Assembly: GCA_031290575.1 (NCBI GenBank)
Contig: JAITNH010000006.1
Coordinates: 62,001-126,000, forward strand
Source: Endomicrobium sp.
Lineage (GTDB): Bacteria; Elusimicrobiota; Endomicrobiia; Endomicrobiales; Endomicrobiaceae
Reading direction: 5' to 3'
Length of the DNA stretch: 64,000 bases
The notes beneath the pieces were generated by a model. That model saw nothing but the letters and a program-made list of their open reading frames with translations. It was not told the origin of the DNA and did no database searches. The position numbers were made by a program, and so were the translations under genes. This document shows, in pieces, positions 1 to 8,982 of this stretch (the first letter of the stretch is position 1; the number at the start of each line of letters is the position of its first letter).

Positions 1-897
1 GGACATCGTCTTTGTGCTGGTTGTGGTGCAGGCATAGTTGCGAGGCAAGCTATGATAGCAGTTGCTAATATGCCAACTGTTGTTACATGTGCTACTGGCT
101 GTTTAGAAGTTTCTACAACAATTTTCCCTTATACTGCATGGAGAAATTCGTTTTTCCACAGTGCTTTTGAAAATTCTGCCGCAACGTGTAGTGGTATTGA
201 AACAGCGTATAGAAGTTTAAAAGCTCAGGGTAAAATCAAAGAAGATATTAGGTTTATAACTTTTGGCGGTGATGGTGGAACTTATGATATTGGGCTGCAG
301 TCATTGTCCGGTGCTATGGAAAGAGGCCATAGAATGCTTTATATATGCTACAACAATGAAGCGTATATGAATACCGGGATTCAAAGATCAGGGGCAACGC
401 CTAAAGGTGCTCATACTACAACTGCCCCCGCGGGGAAGTTGCATCAAGGTAAAGAACAAGATAAAAAAGATCTAACGCAAATTATGGTTGCTCACAATAT
501 TCCTTATGTTGCACAGACTTATGTTGGGAATTGGAATGATTTTATAATGAAAGTCCAAAAAGCTATAGCAATTAATGGCCCGTCATTTATTAATATTTTA
601 ACGCCCTGCAGACTTGGTTGGAACTATAAACCTGAAGACACTATGTTGCTTTCAAGATTGGCATTTGAAACATGTTTCTGGCCAGCTTATGAGGTTGTTA
701 ATGGTATTTATAAAATAAATATTATGCCAAAAGAAAAGAAACCTGTAAGTGAGTTCTTAAAATTTCAAGGAAGATTTAAGCATCTTTTTAAATCAGAGAA
801 TTCTCATATTTTAGAAACACTTCAAAAGGATACTGATGAGAGATGGGAACTTTTACAACGTAAAGCATCGGCTGGGTTGTCAGGTTTAAAATTGTAG
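1..897 (+). CDS. porB: 2-oxoacid (pyruvate):ferredoxin oxidoreductase, beta subunit (5' end outside window)
   Basis: The frame is open from base 1 and begins GHRLCAGCGAG, the N-terminal signature of the TPP-binding beta subunit, so only a few residues are missing upstream; 298 residues are visible. GDGGTYDIG followed by NNEAYMNTG at about visible residues 90-125 is the thiamine diphosphate/Mg site. The enzyme decarboxylates pyruvate (or a related 2-oxoacid), makes acyl-CoA and reduces ferredoxin in the cytoplasm. The alpha/gamma/delta subunits should lie just upstream of the window. A hairpin terminator follows. The substrate (pyruvate versus another 2-oxoacid) cannot be settled from this subunit, but pta and a ferredoxin gene in the window favour pyruvate. 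Confidence 0.9.
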   Translation, partial: GHRLCAGCGAGIVARQAMIAVANMPTVVTCATGCLEVSTTIFPYTAWRNSFFHSAFENSAATCSGIETAYRSLKAQGKIKEDIRFITFGGDGGTYDIGLQSLSGAMERGHRMLYICYNNEAYMNTGIQRSGATPKGAHTTTAPAGKLHQGKEQDKKDLTQIMVAHNIPYVAQTYVGNWNDFIMKVQKAIAINGPSFINILTPCRLGWNYKPEDTMLLSRLAFETCFWPAYEVVNGIYKINIMPKEKKPVSEFLKFQGRFKHLFKSENSHILETLQKDTDERWELLQRKASAGLSGLKL

Positions 898-956
898 TTA
901 ATTTAGTGTTCACTAATCTTCTAATAAAAATAGTGGTTGATACGAGAACTAATGTG

Positions 957-979
957 CAATGCGTCCGCATTGTTTTTTT
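957..979 (+). terminator. Rho-independent terminator after porB
   Basis: CAATGC (957-962) and GCATTG (967-972) form a stem with a GTCC loop, followed directly by seven T residues (973-979). It lies 60 bp after the porB stop and is the cleanest intrinsic terminator in the window. Confidence 0.7.
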
Positions 980-1470
980 CATTGTGCAACTTAGCGATTG
1001 TGTGTGTGCCGTTACTGTCACGTCTTTGTTTCCAATAATTACACTATTTCTTTAATATATGATTTTGTGATAAGTAAATGTTTTATAAAAACGATTATAT
1101 TACGCGATTCTTTTGTTCGCTTTTTTAGTTAGTATTTTGATGATAATTGTTATTGTTTTTCATTAATGTTTTTTTGAAAGAGAGGAATTTGTACTATAGC
1201 GGGATTATTTTATGTGGTTATAGCTTGTGTTTTTTTTGTATTTACATAATAAGGACACAATGTAATAATGAGATACAATTATTTTTGAAATTTTGCAAAT
1301 TTATTTTTTTTCTTGTTTAAACATTTTTGTATATAGCTGAATAAAGATGCAGATACTTAAATTTGTAAAGTTGTTTTTGATAGTTGTATATTTTGCATAT
1401 TATGTTATATTATAATAACATGCAAGAAATATGCAATAGAGTGTTATAAATTCGTTTAGGAGAAATGGTT
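980..1470. other. Gene-free interval upstream of aroC, with a weak promoter candidate
   Basis: No convincing gene is seen. The end of the interval holds AT-rich promoter-like sequence: TTGTAT (1384-1389), a 16-bp gap, then TATATT (1406-1411) or TATAAT (1411-1416). A 7-bp inverted repeat (ATGTTAT 1402-1408 / ATAACAT 1415-1421) overlaps the -10 candidates and could be an operator or chance in AT-rich DNA. An earlier hydrophobic frame around 1200-1320 has no start or ribosome-binding site and looks random. Confidence 0.3.
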
Positions 1471-2631
1471 ATGATTAGATTTACTACGGCGGGTGAATCT
1501 CATGGTGAAGTCCTTGTTGTTGTTATTGAGGGTATTCCTGCTGGACTTACTATAAATTTAGAAGATATTAATATAGATCTTGCAAGAAGGCAAAGAGGTT
1601 ATGGTAGGGGCAAAAGAATGCTTATAGAAACGGATATTATCAAAGTTTTATCTGGTATACGTCATGGCAGAACGCTTGGTTCTCCTATAACAATGTCTAT
1701 TGCAAATAAAGACTTTGAAAGCTGGATGCAAGTAATGTCACCCGTCTCTTCATCTTCTAGTGTTGGAGTATCTCTTTTAAGGCCTCGTCCCGGTCATGCT
1801 GATTTGTCGGGACTTATGAAGTATGGTGTAAATGATTTCAGAGATATTCTTGAAAGAGCATCTGCGAGAGAAACAGCAGCGAGAGTTGCAGTTGGTGCTG
1901 TATGTAAAATGCTTTTGAAAAAGTTTGGGATAATTGTTATGTCTTATACGTTACAAATAGGAAGTATTGTTGCAAATATGTTTTCAATTGCAGAAAATGA
2001 AGTGCAGCAATTAGCAGAAATGTCTTATGTAAGATGTCCCGATGCGGTTGCGAGTAAAAAAATGATTGAATTGATAAATGAAGTATCCATAAATGGTGAT
2101 ACTTTAGGTGGTAAAATTGTTGTTATTGCAAAAAATGTTCTAGTGGGTCTTGGTAGTCATACTCAGTGGGATTTAAAACTTGATGGACGCATTGCACAAA
2201 GTTTGATTTCGATTCAAGCTGTAAAAGCTGTTGAATTTGGTGCTGGATCAAATCTTGCAGAATGTTTTGGTTCGGTTTCGCATGATGAAATTTTTTATAG
2301 TGAAACCAAGGGTTTTTATAGAAGAACAAATAGAGCCGGGGGTATAGAAGGTGGTATGAGTAACGGAGAACCAATAGTTGTAACATGTACTATGAAAGCT
2401 ATTCCTTCACTTGCAAATCCTCTACGTTCTGTAAATATTGTCACAAAAGAGGCAGAAACAGCAGAGTTAGTAAGAAGTGATATATGTGCAGTTCCGGCAC
2501 TTGCAGTTGTTGCAGAGGCTGCCGTTGCCATAGAACTTTCAAAAGCGTTAAGTGAAAAATTTGGTAGTGATTGTCTCAAGGATATGGAAAACAGTTTCAA
2601 TATGTATAAAGAAAGATTAGGGGCATTATAA
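1471..2631 (+). CDS. aroC: Chorismate synthase
   Basis: Last step of the shikimate pathway: 5-enolpyruvylshikimate-3-phosphate to chorismate, using reduced FMN, in the cytoplasm. Family motifs run in order: AGESHG at residues 7-12, RRQRGYGRG, RPGHADLSG, RASARETAARVA, and GGIEGGMSNGEPI near residue 295. The length of 386 aa is normal. An ATG at 1465 also exists, but AGGAGA (1458-1463) sits only 1-2 bases before it and 7 bases before 1471; the start MIRFTTAGESHG also matches the family. The shikimate kinase gene follows with no gap. Confidence 0.95.
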   Translation: MIRFTTAGESHGEVLVVVIEGIPAGLTINLEDINIDLARRQRGYGRGKRMLIETDIIKVLSGIRHGRTLGSPITMSIANKDFESWMQVMSPVSSSSSVGVSLLRPRPGHADLSGLMKYGVNDFRDILERASARETAARVAVGAVCKMLLKKFGIIVMSYTLQIGSIVANMFSIAENEVQQLAEMSYVRCPDAVASKKMIELINEVSINGDTLGGKIVVIAKNVLVGLGSHTQWDLKLDGRIAQSLISIQAVKAVEFGAGSNLAECFGSVSHDEIFYSETKGFYRRTNRAGGIEGGMSNGEPIVVTCTMKAIPSLANPLRSVNIVTKEAETAELVRSDICAVPALAVVAEAAVAIELSKALSEKFGSDCLKDMENSFNMYKERLGAL

Positions 2632-3141
2632 ATGAATTTGGTATTTACAGGTTTTATGGGTACCGGAAAATCTCAAACTGGGAGGATCGTATCAGAAAGT
2701 TTGAATAAATGTTTTTTCGATACGGATAGTTTAATAGAAAAAGAGGAAGGTTTTTCAATAGATGATATTTTTCTAAAATATGGAGAAATATATTTTAGAA
2801 AAATAGAATCAAAAATTATAAAAAAAGTATCTTTAAAGAATTCGTCTGTAATTTCGTGTGGCGGTGGAGTAGTTTTAGATTCGAGAAATATTGTGGCTCT
2901 AAGAAAAAATGGGATAATAATAAATCTTTATGCTTCGGCTGAAGTTATATATGATCGAATTGTTGCCAAAAGTGATAGGCCGCTTTTGAAATGTAACGAT
3001 TCTTTGGGTGAAATAAAGAAGCTTTTTGCTATTAGAAAAAATGCTTATGTAAATTACGATTTCGCTTTTAATACGGATGGCCTGAAAGCTGTTGAAGTGG
3101 CGGATAATATTTTAAATAAATTAAAATTAATTAATATTTGA
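2632..3141 (+). CDS. aroK: Shikimate kinase
   Basis: Phosphorylates shikimate with ATP, two steps before chorismate synthase. The P-loop GFMGTGKS lies at residues 7-14, the Mg/shikimate-binding DTD at 30-32, and the CGGGVVLD loop near 77-84; the lid arginine is in SDRPLL. Its 169 aa match the family. The ATG begins directly after the aroC stop codon, so the two are probably translationally coupled; AGGGG lies about 12 bases upstream, inside aroC. Confidence 0.93.
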   Translation: MNLVFTGFMGTGKSQTGRIVSESLNKCFFDTDSLIEKEEGFSIDDIFLKYGEIYFRKIESKIIKKVSLKNSSVISCGGGVVLDSRNIVALRKNGIIINLYASAEVIYDRIVAKSDRPLLKCNDSLGEIKKLFAIRKNAYVNYDFAFNTDGLKAVEVADNILNKLKLINI

Positions 3142-3341
3142 GATATAATCATTTTTTTAATGAGAAAAATATGGGTTTAGTAAACACACAGTTGGATTTT
3201 TAAGACGTTCTTTAGATTTTAGATTTAAAGCTTTGGACATTGAAAAATTGTGAAGATTATGAGACAAGAAGCACATGTGGGGTTCCAGAAGGAAACTGTA
3301 GTGTAAACATAGCAAAAACAACAAAAGAGGAGAAAGGGTAT
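3121..3341 (+). promoter_or_regulatory. Candidate rpsB promoter and long mRNA leader
   Basis: TTAAAA (3121-3126), a 17-bp gap and TATAAT (3144-3149) overlap the 3' end of aroK and would give a leader of roughly 185 nt before rpsB. A hairpin candidate, GGTTCC (3281-3286), AGAA loop, GGAAAC (3291-3296), is flanked by CAC/GTG and lies shortly before the ribosome-binding site. Ribosomal protein S2 commonly represses its own mRNA, so a structured leader is plausible; the structure here is only by eye. Confidence 0.35.
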
Positions 3342-4124
3342 ATGGCAAATATTACTATGAAGGCATTATTGGAAGCTGGTGTTCATTTTGGTCATCAAAC
3401 CAGAAGGTGGAACCCAAAAATGGCGAAATTTATCTTTGGGATAAGAAATAAGATTCACATAATAGACCTTCAAAAAACTCTTAGAGAGTTAAAAAAAAAT
3501 TATAAAGTTATAAGAGATTTTATTGCTGAAGGTGGGAATATAATATTTGTAGGCACAAAAAAACAAGCTCAGCTTCCTATAAAAGAAGAAGCATTGCGTT
3601 GTGGGGCGTATTTTGTTTCTGAAAGATGGCTTGGTGGAACACTTACAAATTTTGAAACTCTTAAAAAATCAATTGCAAGATTTAGATCAATAGAAAAAAT
3701 GAAAAAGGACGGTGTTTTTCAGATTCTTTCGAAGAAAGAACAGTCTCAAATTGAAAAGGAAAGGATAAAACTTGAAAAATCTTTAGAAGGACTTAAAAAT
3801 ATGTCATCTCTTCCTGGTTTTATGTTTGTTGTAGATTCTCACGAAGAAACTACTGCTGTTTCGGAAGCAAGAAAGATTAATATTCCTGTTGTTGCAATTT
3901 GTGATACTAACTGCAATCCTGATTTGGTTAATTATCCTATACCGGGAAATGATGATGCTATAAGAGCTGTAAAGCTTTTTTGTTCCATTGTTGCAGATGC
4001 TGTTTTGGAAGGCAAATATATTATCGAAAAAAAAGAAAAAGATGAATCTGATCATGCGGTTAGTGATGAAATTAAAGAAGAAATTATTAACAAAGATAAT
4101 ATGCAACAAGGAGAAATAAAATAA
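3342..4124 (+). CDS. rpsB: 30S ribosomal protein S2
   Basis: Small-subunit protein S2, needed for recruitment of S1 and initiation. It begins [20 protein letters not shown], the standard N-terminus, preceded by GAGGAGAAAGG (3327-3337). The frame stays open 34 codons further upstream to 3240, but that extension has no family counterpart and is probably leader. Motifs [36 protein letters not shown] and [13 protein letters not shown] are typical. At 260 aa the length is normal, with a charged C-terminal tail. It overlaps tsf by one base (TAATG), the classic rpsB-tsf-pyrH-frr order. Confidence 0.95.
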   Translation: MANITMKALLEAGVHFGHQTRRWNPKMAKFIFGIRNKIHIIDLQKTLRELKKNYKVIRDFIAEGGNIIFVGTKKQAQLPIKEEALRCGAYFVSERWLGGTLTNFETLKKSIARFRSIEKMKKDGVFQILSKKEQSQIEKERIKLEKSLEGLKNMSSLPGFMFVVDSHEETTAVSEARKINIPVVAICDTNCNPDLVNYPIPGNDDAIRAVKLFCSIVADAVLEGKYIIEKKEKDESDHAVSDEIKEEIINKDNMQQGEIK

Positions 4125-4720
4125 TGTCTATAGAACTTATATCAAAGTTAAGGGAGATGACAACGGCTGGTGTAATGGATTGCAGAGAAGCGTTGAAAGA
4201 GTCAAGTAATAATATAGATAAGGCTTGTAGATGGCTAAGGGAAAAAGGTATAGCCTCAGCTGTTAAAAAGGCGGGAAGAATTGTGAAACAAGGCTTGGTA
4301 TATTCATATATACATGGCAATGGAACACTTGGTGTTTTGGTTGAAATGAATTGTGAAACTGATTTTGTAGCAAAGACGAAAGAGTTTCAAATTTTAGTTA
4401 AAGAAATTGCTATGCAAATTGCTGCTGTTTCACCAATTTATATTTCGCGTGAACAAATTCCCCAAACTGTTCTAGAATCTGAAAGAGAAATTTATAGAAT
4501 TCAGCTTGAAAAAGAAGGTAAACCTGAAAAAGTTTGGAATAAAATTATTGAAGGTAAAATTGAAAAATTTTACGCACAGGTGTGTTTGTATGATCAAATC
4601 TATATTAGAAGTGTTTCTGGTAAAGAAACAATAAAAAGCTTAGTAGCAGATGTTATTGCAAAAATTGGCGAGAATATAGTAGTAAGAAGGTTTGCGAGAT
4701 TCAAGCTAGGAGAAGAATGA
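4124..4720 (+). CDS. tsf: Translation elongation factor Ts
   Basis: Nucleotide-exchange factor for EF-Tu. The N-terminal UBA-like module (LREMTTAGVMDCREAL) is followed by the core domain with the EF-Tu-contacting TDFV in MNCETDFVAKT. At 198 aa it is the short form, with one core subdomain as in Thermus, rather than the 283-aa E. coli type. AAGGAGA (4108-4114) inside rpsB supports the ATG that overlaps the rpsB stop. The stop overlaps pyrH by four bases (ATGA). Confidence 0.93.
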   Translation: MSIELISKLREMTTAGVMDCREALKESSNNIDKACRWLREKGIASAVKKAGRIVKQGLVYSYIHGNGTLGVLVEMNCETDFVAKTKEFQILVKEIAMQIAAVSPIYISREQIPQTVLESEREIYRIQLEKEGKPEKVWNKIIEGKIEKFYAQVCLYDQIYIRSVSGKETIKSLVADVIAKIGENIVVRRFARFKLGEE

Positions 4721-5421
4721 TAATGCATAAAAAAAGAGTTCTTTTGAAACTTTCGGGTGAATCGTTTTCTGATGGTTCGTCATCAATAAATGAAACCAGT
4801 CTTTCGAGAACTGTGAAAGAAATTGAGTCTGTTGTTCTAAATAGTGAAATAGAACTTACAATTGTTGTTGGTGCAGGTAATATTTGGAGAGGTGCAGGAA
4901 AGTTTATAGAAAGAGTTACAGCAGATAAAATGGGAATGCTTGCAACTGTTATAAATTCTCTTGCTTTGCATGATAGCTTGCTAAGAGCAGGCATAAAATC
5001 AACTATATTTTCAGCTTCTGATGTAAGCGGATTGGTTGAAAAATTTAACAGAGAAAGAGTTATAGCGAATATTGAAAGCGGGAATATGGTTATATTTGCA
5101 GGTGGTACAGGAAATCCATTTTTTACGACTGATACTAGTGCTGCTTTGCGGGCCGCGGAAATAAATGCTGATATTTTGCTTAAAGCTACACAAGTCGATG
5201 GAATTTACAATGAAGATCCTAAAGAGAATATTGAAGCTATAAAATTTGATTTTTTGACTTTTAAAGATGTTTTGAAAAGACGTTTAAAAATAATGGATTC
5301 CGAAGCTTTTTTGTTGTGTATGCAGGCCAATATTTGTGTTATAGTATTTAATTTTTATAAAGATGGTAATTTAAAAAAAGTTTTAAATGGTGAGAAGATA
5401 GGTACAATTGTGGAGGCATAA
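4717..5421 (+). CDS. pyrH: UMP kinase
   Basis: Phosphorylates UMP to UDP in pyrimidine nucleotide synthesis; amino-acid-kinase fold. LLKLSGESF near the N-terminus, VVGAGNIWRG, GTGNPFFTTDTSAALRAAEI (UMP/ATP loops) and VDGIYNEDPK identify it. There are two possible starts: 4717 overlaps the tsf stop, while ATG 4723 is better spaced (9 bases) from AGGAGA at 4708-4713. At 232-234 aa the length is normal. It sits between tsf and frr in the conserved translation cluster. Confidence 0.93.
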   Translation: MIMHKKRVLLKLSGESFSDGSSSINETSLSRTVKEIESVVLNSEIELTIVVGAGNIWRGAGKFIERVTADKMGMLATVINSLALHDSLLRAGIKSTIFSASDVSGLVEKFNRERVIANIESGNMVIFAGGTGNPFFTTDTSAALRAAEINADILLKATQVDGIYNEDPKENIEAIKFDFLTFKDVLKRRLKIMDSEAFLLCMQANICVIVFNFYKDGNLKKVLNGEKIGTIVEA

Positions 5422-5422
5422 A

Positions 5423-5986
5423 ATGATGCGGATGCAAAATTTTTTCTCGTTATCAGAAAAGTCTATGAAAAAGACCATAGATAGTTTAAAAGGCGAATTG
5501 TCTTATGTAAGAACTGGCAGAGCAAGTACTTCCACAATAAATGCTATAAAAGTTGATAGTTATGGTTCTATTGTGCCACTAAACCAAATTGCAAGTGTCA
5601 GCATTCCTAATGCAAAAACAATAGAAATAAAACCTTGGGATCTTTCTCAGTTGAATGCAATAGAAAAAGCGATATTTAAAGCTGATATAGGAATGATTTC
5701 TGTAAACGATGGGCAGGTTATACGCATTTCAGTGCCATCTCTTACCGAAGAGAAGCGTAGAGAAATAGCAAAGTCTATAAATAGAATGGCAGAAGATTTT
5801 AAAATTGCTATAAGAAATGAAAGAAGGTTCTTGGTTGATAATATAAAAAAATTTGAAAAAGATAAAATTATATCTGAAGATGATAAAAAAATTTTTGAGG
5901 CAAAAGCCCAGAAAATTACTGATTATTATATAAGTAAAATAGATGATGCTATATCTGCGAAAGAAAAAGATATTTTGCAGATCTAA
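5423..5986 (+). CDS. frr: Ribosome recycling factor
   Basis: Splits post-termination ribosomes together with EF-G. The open frame begins at a TTG at 5408, but GGAGG (5412-5416) lies six bases before ATG 5423, which gives a 187-aa protein, the usual length (185). Motifs include LSYVRTGRAST, PLNQIASVSIP, RISVPSLTEEKRREIAKSINRMAEDF in two stretches, and the basic C-terminal helix. It follows pyrH by one base, so the two are likely coupled. Confidence 0.95.
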   Translation: MMRMQNFFSLSEKSMKKTIDSLKGELSYVRTGRASTSTINAIKVDSYGSIVPLNQIASVSIPNAKTIEIKPWDLSQLNAIEKAIFKADIGMISVNDGQVIRISVPSLTEEKRREIAKSINRMAEDFKIAIRNERRFLVDNIKKFEKDKIISEDDKKIFEAKAQKITDYYISKIDDAISAKEKDILQI

Positions 5987-6017
5987 ACAGAAACTAAATA
6001 TTTGGGGGGGGGAATAT

Positions 6018-6191
6018 ATGACTTATCAAATTGATATGAATATATGTGTCGGGTGCGGAGTTTGTGCCGGTAGTTGCCCTGTTTCAGCTATTGAAGCAAA
6101 AGATGATAAGTATATAATTGATTGTACTGTGTGTGTAAATTGCGGGGCATGTGAATCAAATTGTCCAGTGACTGCAATTTCGCGGAAGTAA
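6018..6191 (+). CDS. 2[4Fe-4S] ferredoxin
   Basis: Small electron carrier of 57 aa. Two CxxCxxCxxxCP motifs (CVGCGVCAGSCP and CVNCGACESNCP) bind two [4Fe-4S] clusters, as in clostridial ferredoxins. It would take electrons from pyruvate:ferredoxin oxidoreductase and pass them to a hydrogenase. The frame is open upstream to 5943, inside frr, but ATG 6018 right after a run of nine G (6004-6012) is the sensible start; the G-run acts as an unusual ribosome-binding site and could be prone to slippage. Highly acidic, cytoplasmic. Confidence 0.92.
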   Translation: MTYQIDMNICVGCGVCAGSCPVSAIEAKDDKYIIDCTVCVNCGACESNCPVTAISRK

Positions 6192-6198
6192 TAGAACT

Positions 6199-6876
6199 TT
6201 GATACCTGAGCATGTAGCTATTATAATGGATGGTAATGGTAGATGGGCCAAGGAAAAATCTTTGCCGAGGGTTTTTGGCCATATGCAAGGCGTTAAAACT
6301 GTGAAAAAAATTGTTAAAGCTGCCAGTAACCTTGGAATCAAGATTTTAACCTTGTATACTTTTTCTACTGAAAATTGGAAAAGGCCACAAACTGAGATAA
6401 AAACATTGTTCTCTTTGTTTGAAGAATTTTTGATAAAAGAATCAAAAGAATTAAGCACTTTTGGTATTAAATTAAGAATATTAGGTGATTTGTCAAAGTT
6501 TCCTAAAAATATGAGAACTGAAATTGAAAATGTATGTAAAATTACATCTAAAAATTCAGAACTTGAACTCAATATAGCTTTGAATTATGGAGCACGACAA
6601 GAATTGATACAGGCTTTTGAAAAGATATTCAGACAGTGTATAAAAAAACCAACCGAAAAAATTGTATCGTCTTTTTTGTATACTACAGGACAACCAGATC
6701 CGGATTTGCTTATTCGCACTTCTGGTGAATTTAGGGTGTCAAATTTCCTTCTTTGGCAAATCGCATATACTGAGTTTTATATAACTGACAAACTTTGGCC
6801 TGATTTTACAGAAAAGGATTTAGAAAATGCAATACTAGAATTTCAAAAAAGAAAAAGACGCTTTGGCGGAATTTGA
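6199..6876 (+). CDS. uppS: Undecaprenyl diphosphate synthase
   Basis: cis-Prenyltransferase making the C55 lipid carrier for peptidoglycan and LPS. MDGNGRWAKE near residue 10 carries the catalytic Asp, then YTFSTENWKRP, and near the C-terminus DLLIRTSGEFRVSNFLLWQ and FTEKDL. At 225 aa it is a little short. The start is a TTG seven bases after the ferredoxin stop; no ATG precedes IPEHVAIIMDG, the usual N-terminus, and the ribosome-binding site is weak, suggesting coupling. It opens a run of envelope/isoprenoid genes. Confidence 0.93.
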   Translation: MIPEHVAIIMDGNGRWAKEKSLPRVFGHMQGVKTVKKIVKAASNLGIKILTLYTFSTENWKRPQTEIKTLFSLFEEFLIKESKELSTFGIKLRILGDLSKFPKNMRTEIENVCKITSKNSELELNIALNYGARQELIQAFEKIFRQCIKKPTEKIVSSFLYTTGQPDPDLLIRTSGEFRVSNFLLWQIAYTEFYITDKLWPDFTEKDLENAILEFQKRKRRFGGI

Positions 6877-6878
6877 CA

Positions 6879-6965
6879 ATGTTTGTTATTAGTTTGGTTT
6901 TTTTATTTGCATTTGAAATAGAAATATTATTTGTTTTTAGAAAAACAGGACAAGATAAAACTTGA
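6879..6965 (+). CDS. Possible 28-aa hydrophobic peptide between uppS and cdsA
   Basis: An ATG two bases after the uppS stop opens a 28-codon frame whose first 20 residues are almost all hydrophobic (MFVISLVFLFAFEIEILFVF), ending in a polar RKTGQDKT tail, like a single-span membrane peptide. It has no clear ribosome-binding site and could be read only by coupling to uppS. It ends 47 bases before cdsA. AT-rich DNA readily gives such frames, so this is a weak call. Confidence 0.2.
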   Translation: MFVISLVFLFAFEIEILFVFRKTGQDKT

Positions 6966-7012
6966 CTGCTAGGAACGATTTAGTGGTTTTTATGAGCGGA
7001 GAAAGTGTAAAT

Positions 7013-7816
7013 ATGTTATTGAATAGAATATTGACAGCGGTTATTGGAGTTCCGCTTATTTTTATATGTATATATTGTGGAAATGTTGCGTTTTATATAA
7101 TGATGTTTATCATATCATTTTTATGTGTTTACGAGTGTTTAACTATTTTAAAAAAATATAATCCACATACCATTGTTTCGCTGATAATGGCGTCTTTATT
7201 CTTTGTGTTTATATATTTTTTTAACAGTACAATGATAGATAAAGTTGCATTTTCGGCTATTATAATGATATTTATTCTTTTCTTTGTAGAGGTAGTTTTT
7301 TGTGAAAATCCAAGTTTTAGTATTGAAAGAATAGCTATATCTTTTTTCGGAGCTTTTTTTATTCCACTTGCTTTGCTATATATGTCATATATACGTAATT
7401 TAGATAATGGTATGAAATTTATATTTTTTCTTTTTATAGTAGTCTGGGTTTTAGATACTGCAGCTTATGGTTTTGGTATACTGTTTGGACAACATGAACT
7501 TGCAAAGGATATTAGTCCTAAAAAAACCATAGAAGGTACAATAGCAGGAATAGTTTTTGGTATTTTAACAGCATATTTATGTAGATATGTATTTATGCAG
7601 GATGTTTTGACTATCACTGAATCTTTAATGCTTGGGTTCGTGATTGCCATTATAGGACAATTTTCAGATCTTGCAGAATCACTTATTAAAAGAGATGCTA
7701 ATATTAAAGATTCAGGAAAAATAATACCAGGACACGGTGGAGTTTTTGACAGATTTGATTCTTATATATTTGTTGCACCTACTGTATATTATTATATTTT
7801 ACTTTTTTTAAAATGA
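7013..7816 (+). CDS. cdsA: Phosphatidate cytidylyltransferase (CDP-diglyceride synthase)
   Basis: Integral membrane enzyme making CDP-diacylglycerol from phosphatidate and CTP for phospholipid synthesis. Several hydrophobic spans precede the family signature SLIKRDANIKDSGKIIPGHG and FDRFDS at the C-terminus. The frame is open back to a TTG at 6962, but GGAGAAA (6998-7004) lies 8 bases before ATG 7013, giving MLLNRILTAVIGVPLIF (267 aa), the normal family N-terminus. The stop overlaps dxr by four bases. Confidence 0.92.
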   Translation: MLLNRILTAVIGVPLIFICIYCGNVAFYIMMFIISFLCVYECLTILKKYNPHTIVSLIMASLFFVFIYFFNSTMIDKVAFSAIIMIFILFFVEVVFCENPSFSIERIAISFFGAFFIPLALLYMSYIRNLDNGMKFIFFLFIVVWVLDTAAYGFGILFGQHELAKDISPKKTIEGTIAGIVFGILTAYLCRYVFMQDVLTITESLMLGFVIAIIGQFSDLAESLIKRDANIKDSGKIIPGHGGVFDRFDSYIFVAPTVYYYILLFLK

Positions 7817-8982
7817 AAAAGATAACAATTTTGGGCTCATCAGGATCAATAGGAACACAGACTCTTGATATAGTTTCCAAGATGAAAAAAAACATTTGTA
7901 TTGAAGGCCTTGCTGTTGCTTCTAATATAAAACTTTTGAAATTACAAATAAAAAAATTTAAACCGGGTGCAGTTTCTGTAAATAGCAGTATTGATGCTTA
8001 TAATTTAGAAAAATGGTGTGCTTCAAATAATATAAAAACTGATGTTTATGTTGGTGTTAAAGGCCTTGAAAAACTTGCAACGTTATTAAATATTGATATG
8101 GTTCTTATTGGAATTGTCGGCTCGGCTGGTTTGAAATCTATAGTTTCAGCAATAAAAGCAAAAAAAGATATAGCTATTGCAAATAAAGAATCTCTTGTTA
8201 TGGCTGGTGGTTATATAATGCAGCTTGCTGTTAAAAATGGTATTTCTGTTCTTCCTGTAGATAGTGAACATTCAGCTATATTTCAGTGTTGTGTAGGTGA
8301 AAAAAAATCACAAATAAGAAAAATTATACTTACGGCTTCTGGCGGACCTTTCTATAAATACAATAAAGATTTTTCTAAAATAACCGTTGGACAAGCTTTA
8401 AATCATCCTACCTGGAAAATGGGGAGAAAGATAACGATAGATAGTGCTACCCTTATGAACAAGGGGCTTGAAGCGATTGAAGCTTCGGTTCTTTTTGGTG
8501 TACCAATAGATAGAGTTGAAATTATTATACATCCACAGTCTATAGTACATTCTATGGTGGAGTATATCGATGGATCGGTGATAGCTCAACTTTCAAACCC
8601 TGATATGCGTCTTCCTATACAGTATGCTTTAACTTATCCTGAAAGATTGTCATATAATACCAAATCATTAAATCTTTTAGAGATTGGCAAGTTGGAATTT
8701 TATAAGCCTGATTTTAATAAATTTCCGTGTTTAAAGCTTGCATATTATGCAGCAAAAAAAGGATACACAATGCCTGCTATAATGAATGCAGCAAATGAAG
8801 TGTCGGTAGCAGCTTTTTTAAATAAAGAAATAAGGTTTACAGACATTGCGAAAGTAGTTGCCATGACAATTAAAAATCATAAAATTTCAAAAGACGTATC
8901 ATTGAATACTTTTTTAATAGCCGATTCTTGGGCAAGGGAACATGCGAGAAATTTAATTGAAAAAAAGGAAATAAATAAATGA
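7813..8982 (+). CDS. dxr: 1-deoxy-D-xylulose 5-phosphate reductoisomerase
   Basis: Second step of the MEP isoprenoid pathway: DXP to MEP with NADPH. GSSGSIGTQTLDIV (NADPH fold) is at residues 7-20. ANKESLVMAGG, PVDSEHSAIFQC (metal and substrate), LTASGGPF, HPTWKMGRKITIDSATLMNK and HPQSIVHSMVEY follow in order. The 389 aa are standard. It overlaps cdsA and rseP by four bases on each side, so cdsA-dxr-rseP is one unit; ispG downstream is in the same pathway. Confidence 0.95.
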   Translation: MKKITILGSSGSIGTQTLDIVSKMKKNICIEGLAVASNIKLLKLQIKKFKPGAVSVNSSIDAYNLEKWCASNNIKTDVYVGVKGLEKLATLLNIDMVLIGIVGSAGLKSIVSAIKAKKDIAIANKESLVMAGGYIMQLAVKNGISVLPVDSEHSAIFQCCVGEKKSQIRKIILTASGGPFYKYNKDFSKITVGQALNHPTWKMGRKITIDSATLMNKGLEAIEASVLFGVPIDRVEIIIHPQSIVHSMVEYIDGSVIAQLSNPDMRLPIQYALTYPERLSYNTKSLNLLEIGKLEFYKPDFNKFPCLKLAYYAAKKGYTMPAIMNAANEVSVAAFLNKEIRFTDIAKVVAMTIKNHKISKDVSLNTFLIADSWAREHARNLIEKKEINK

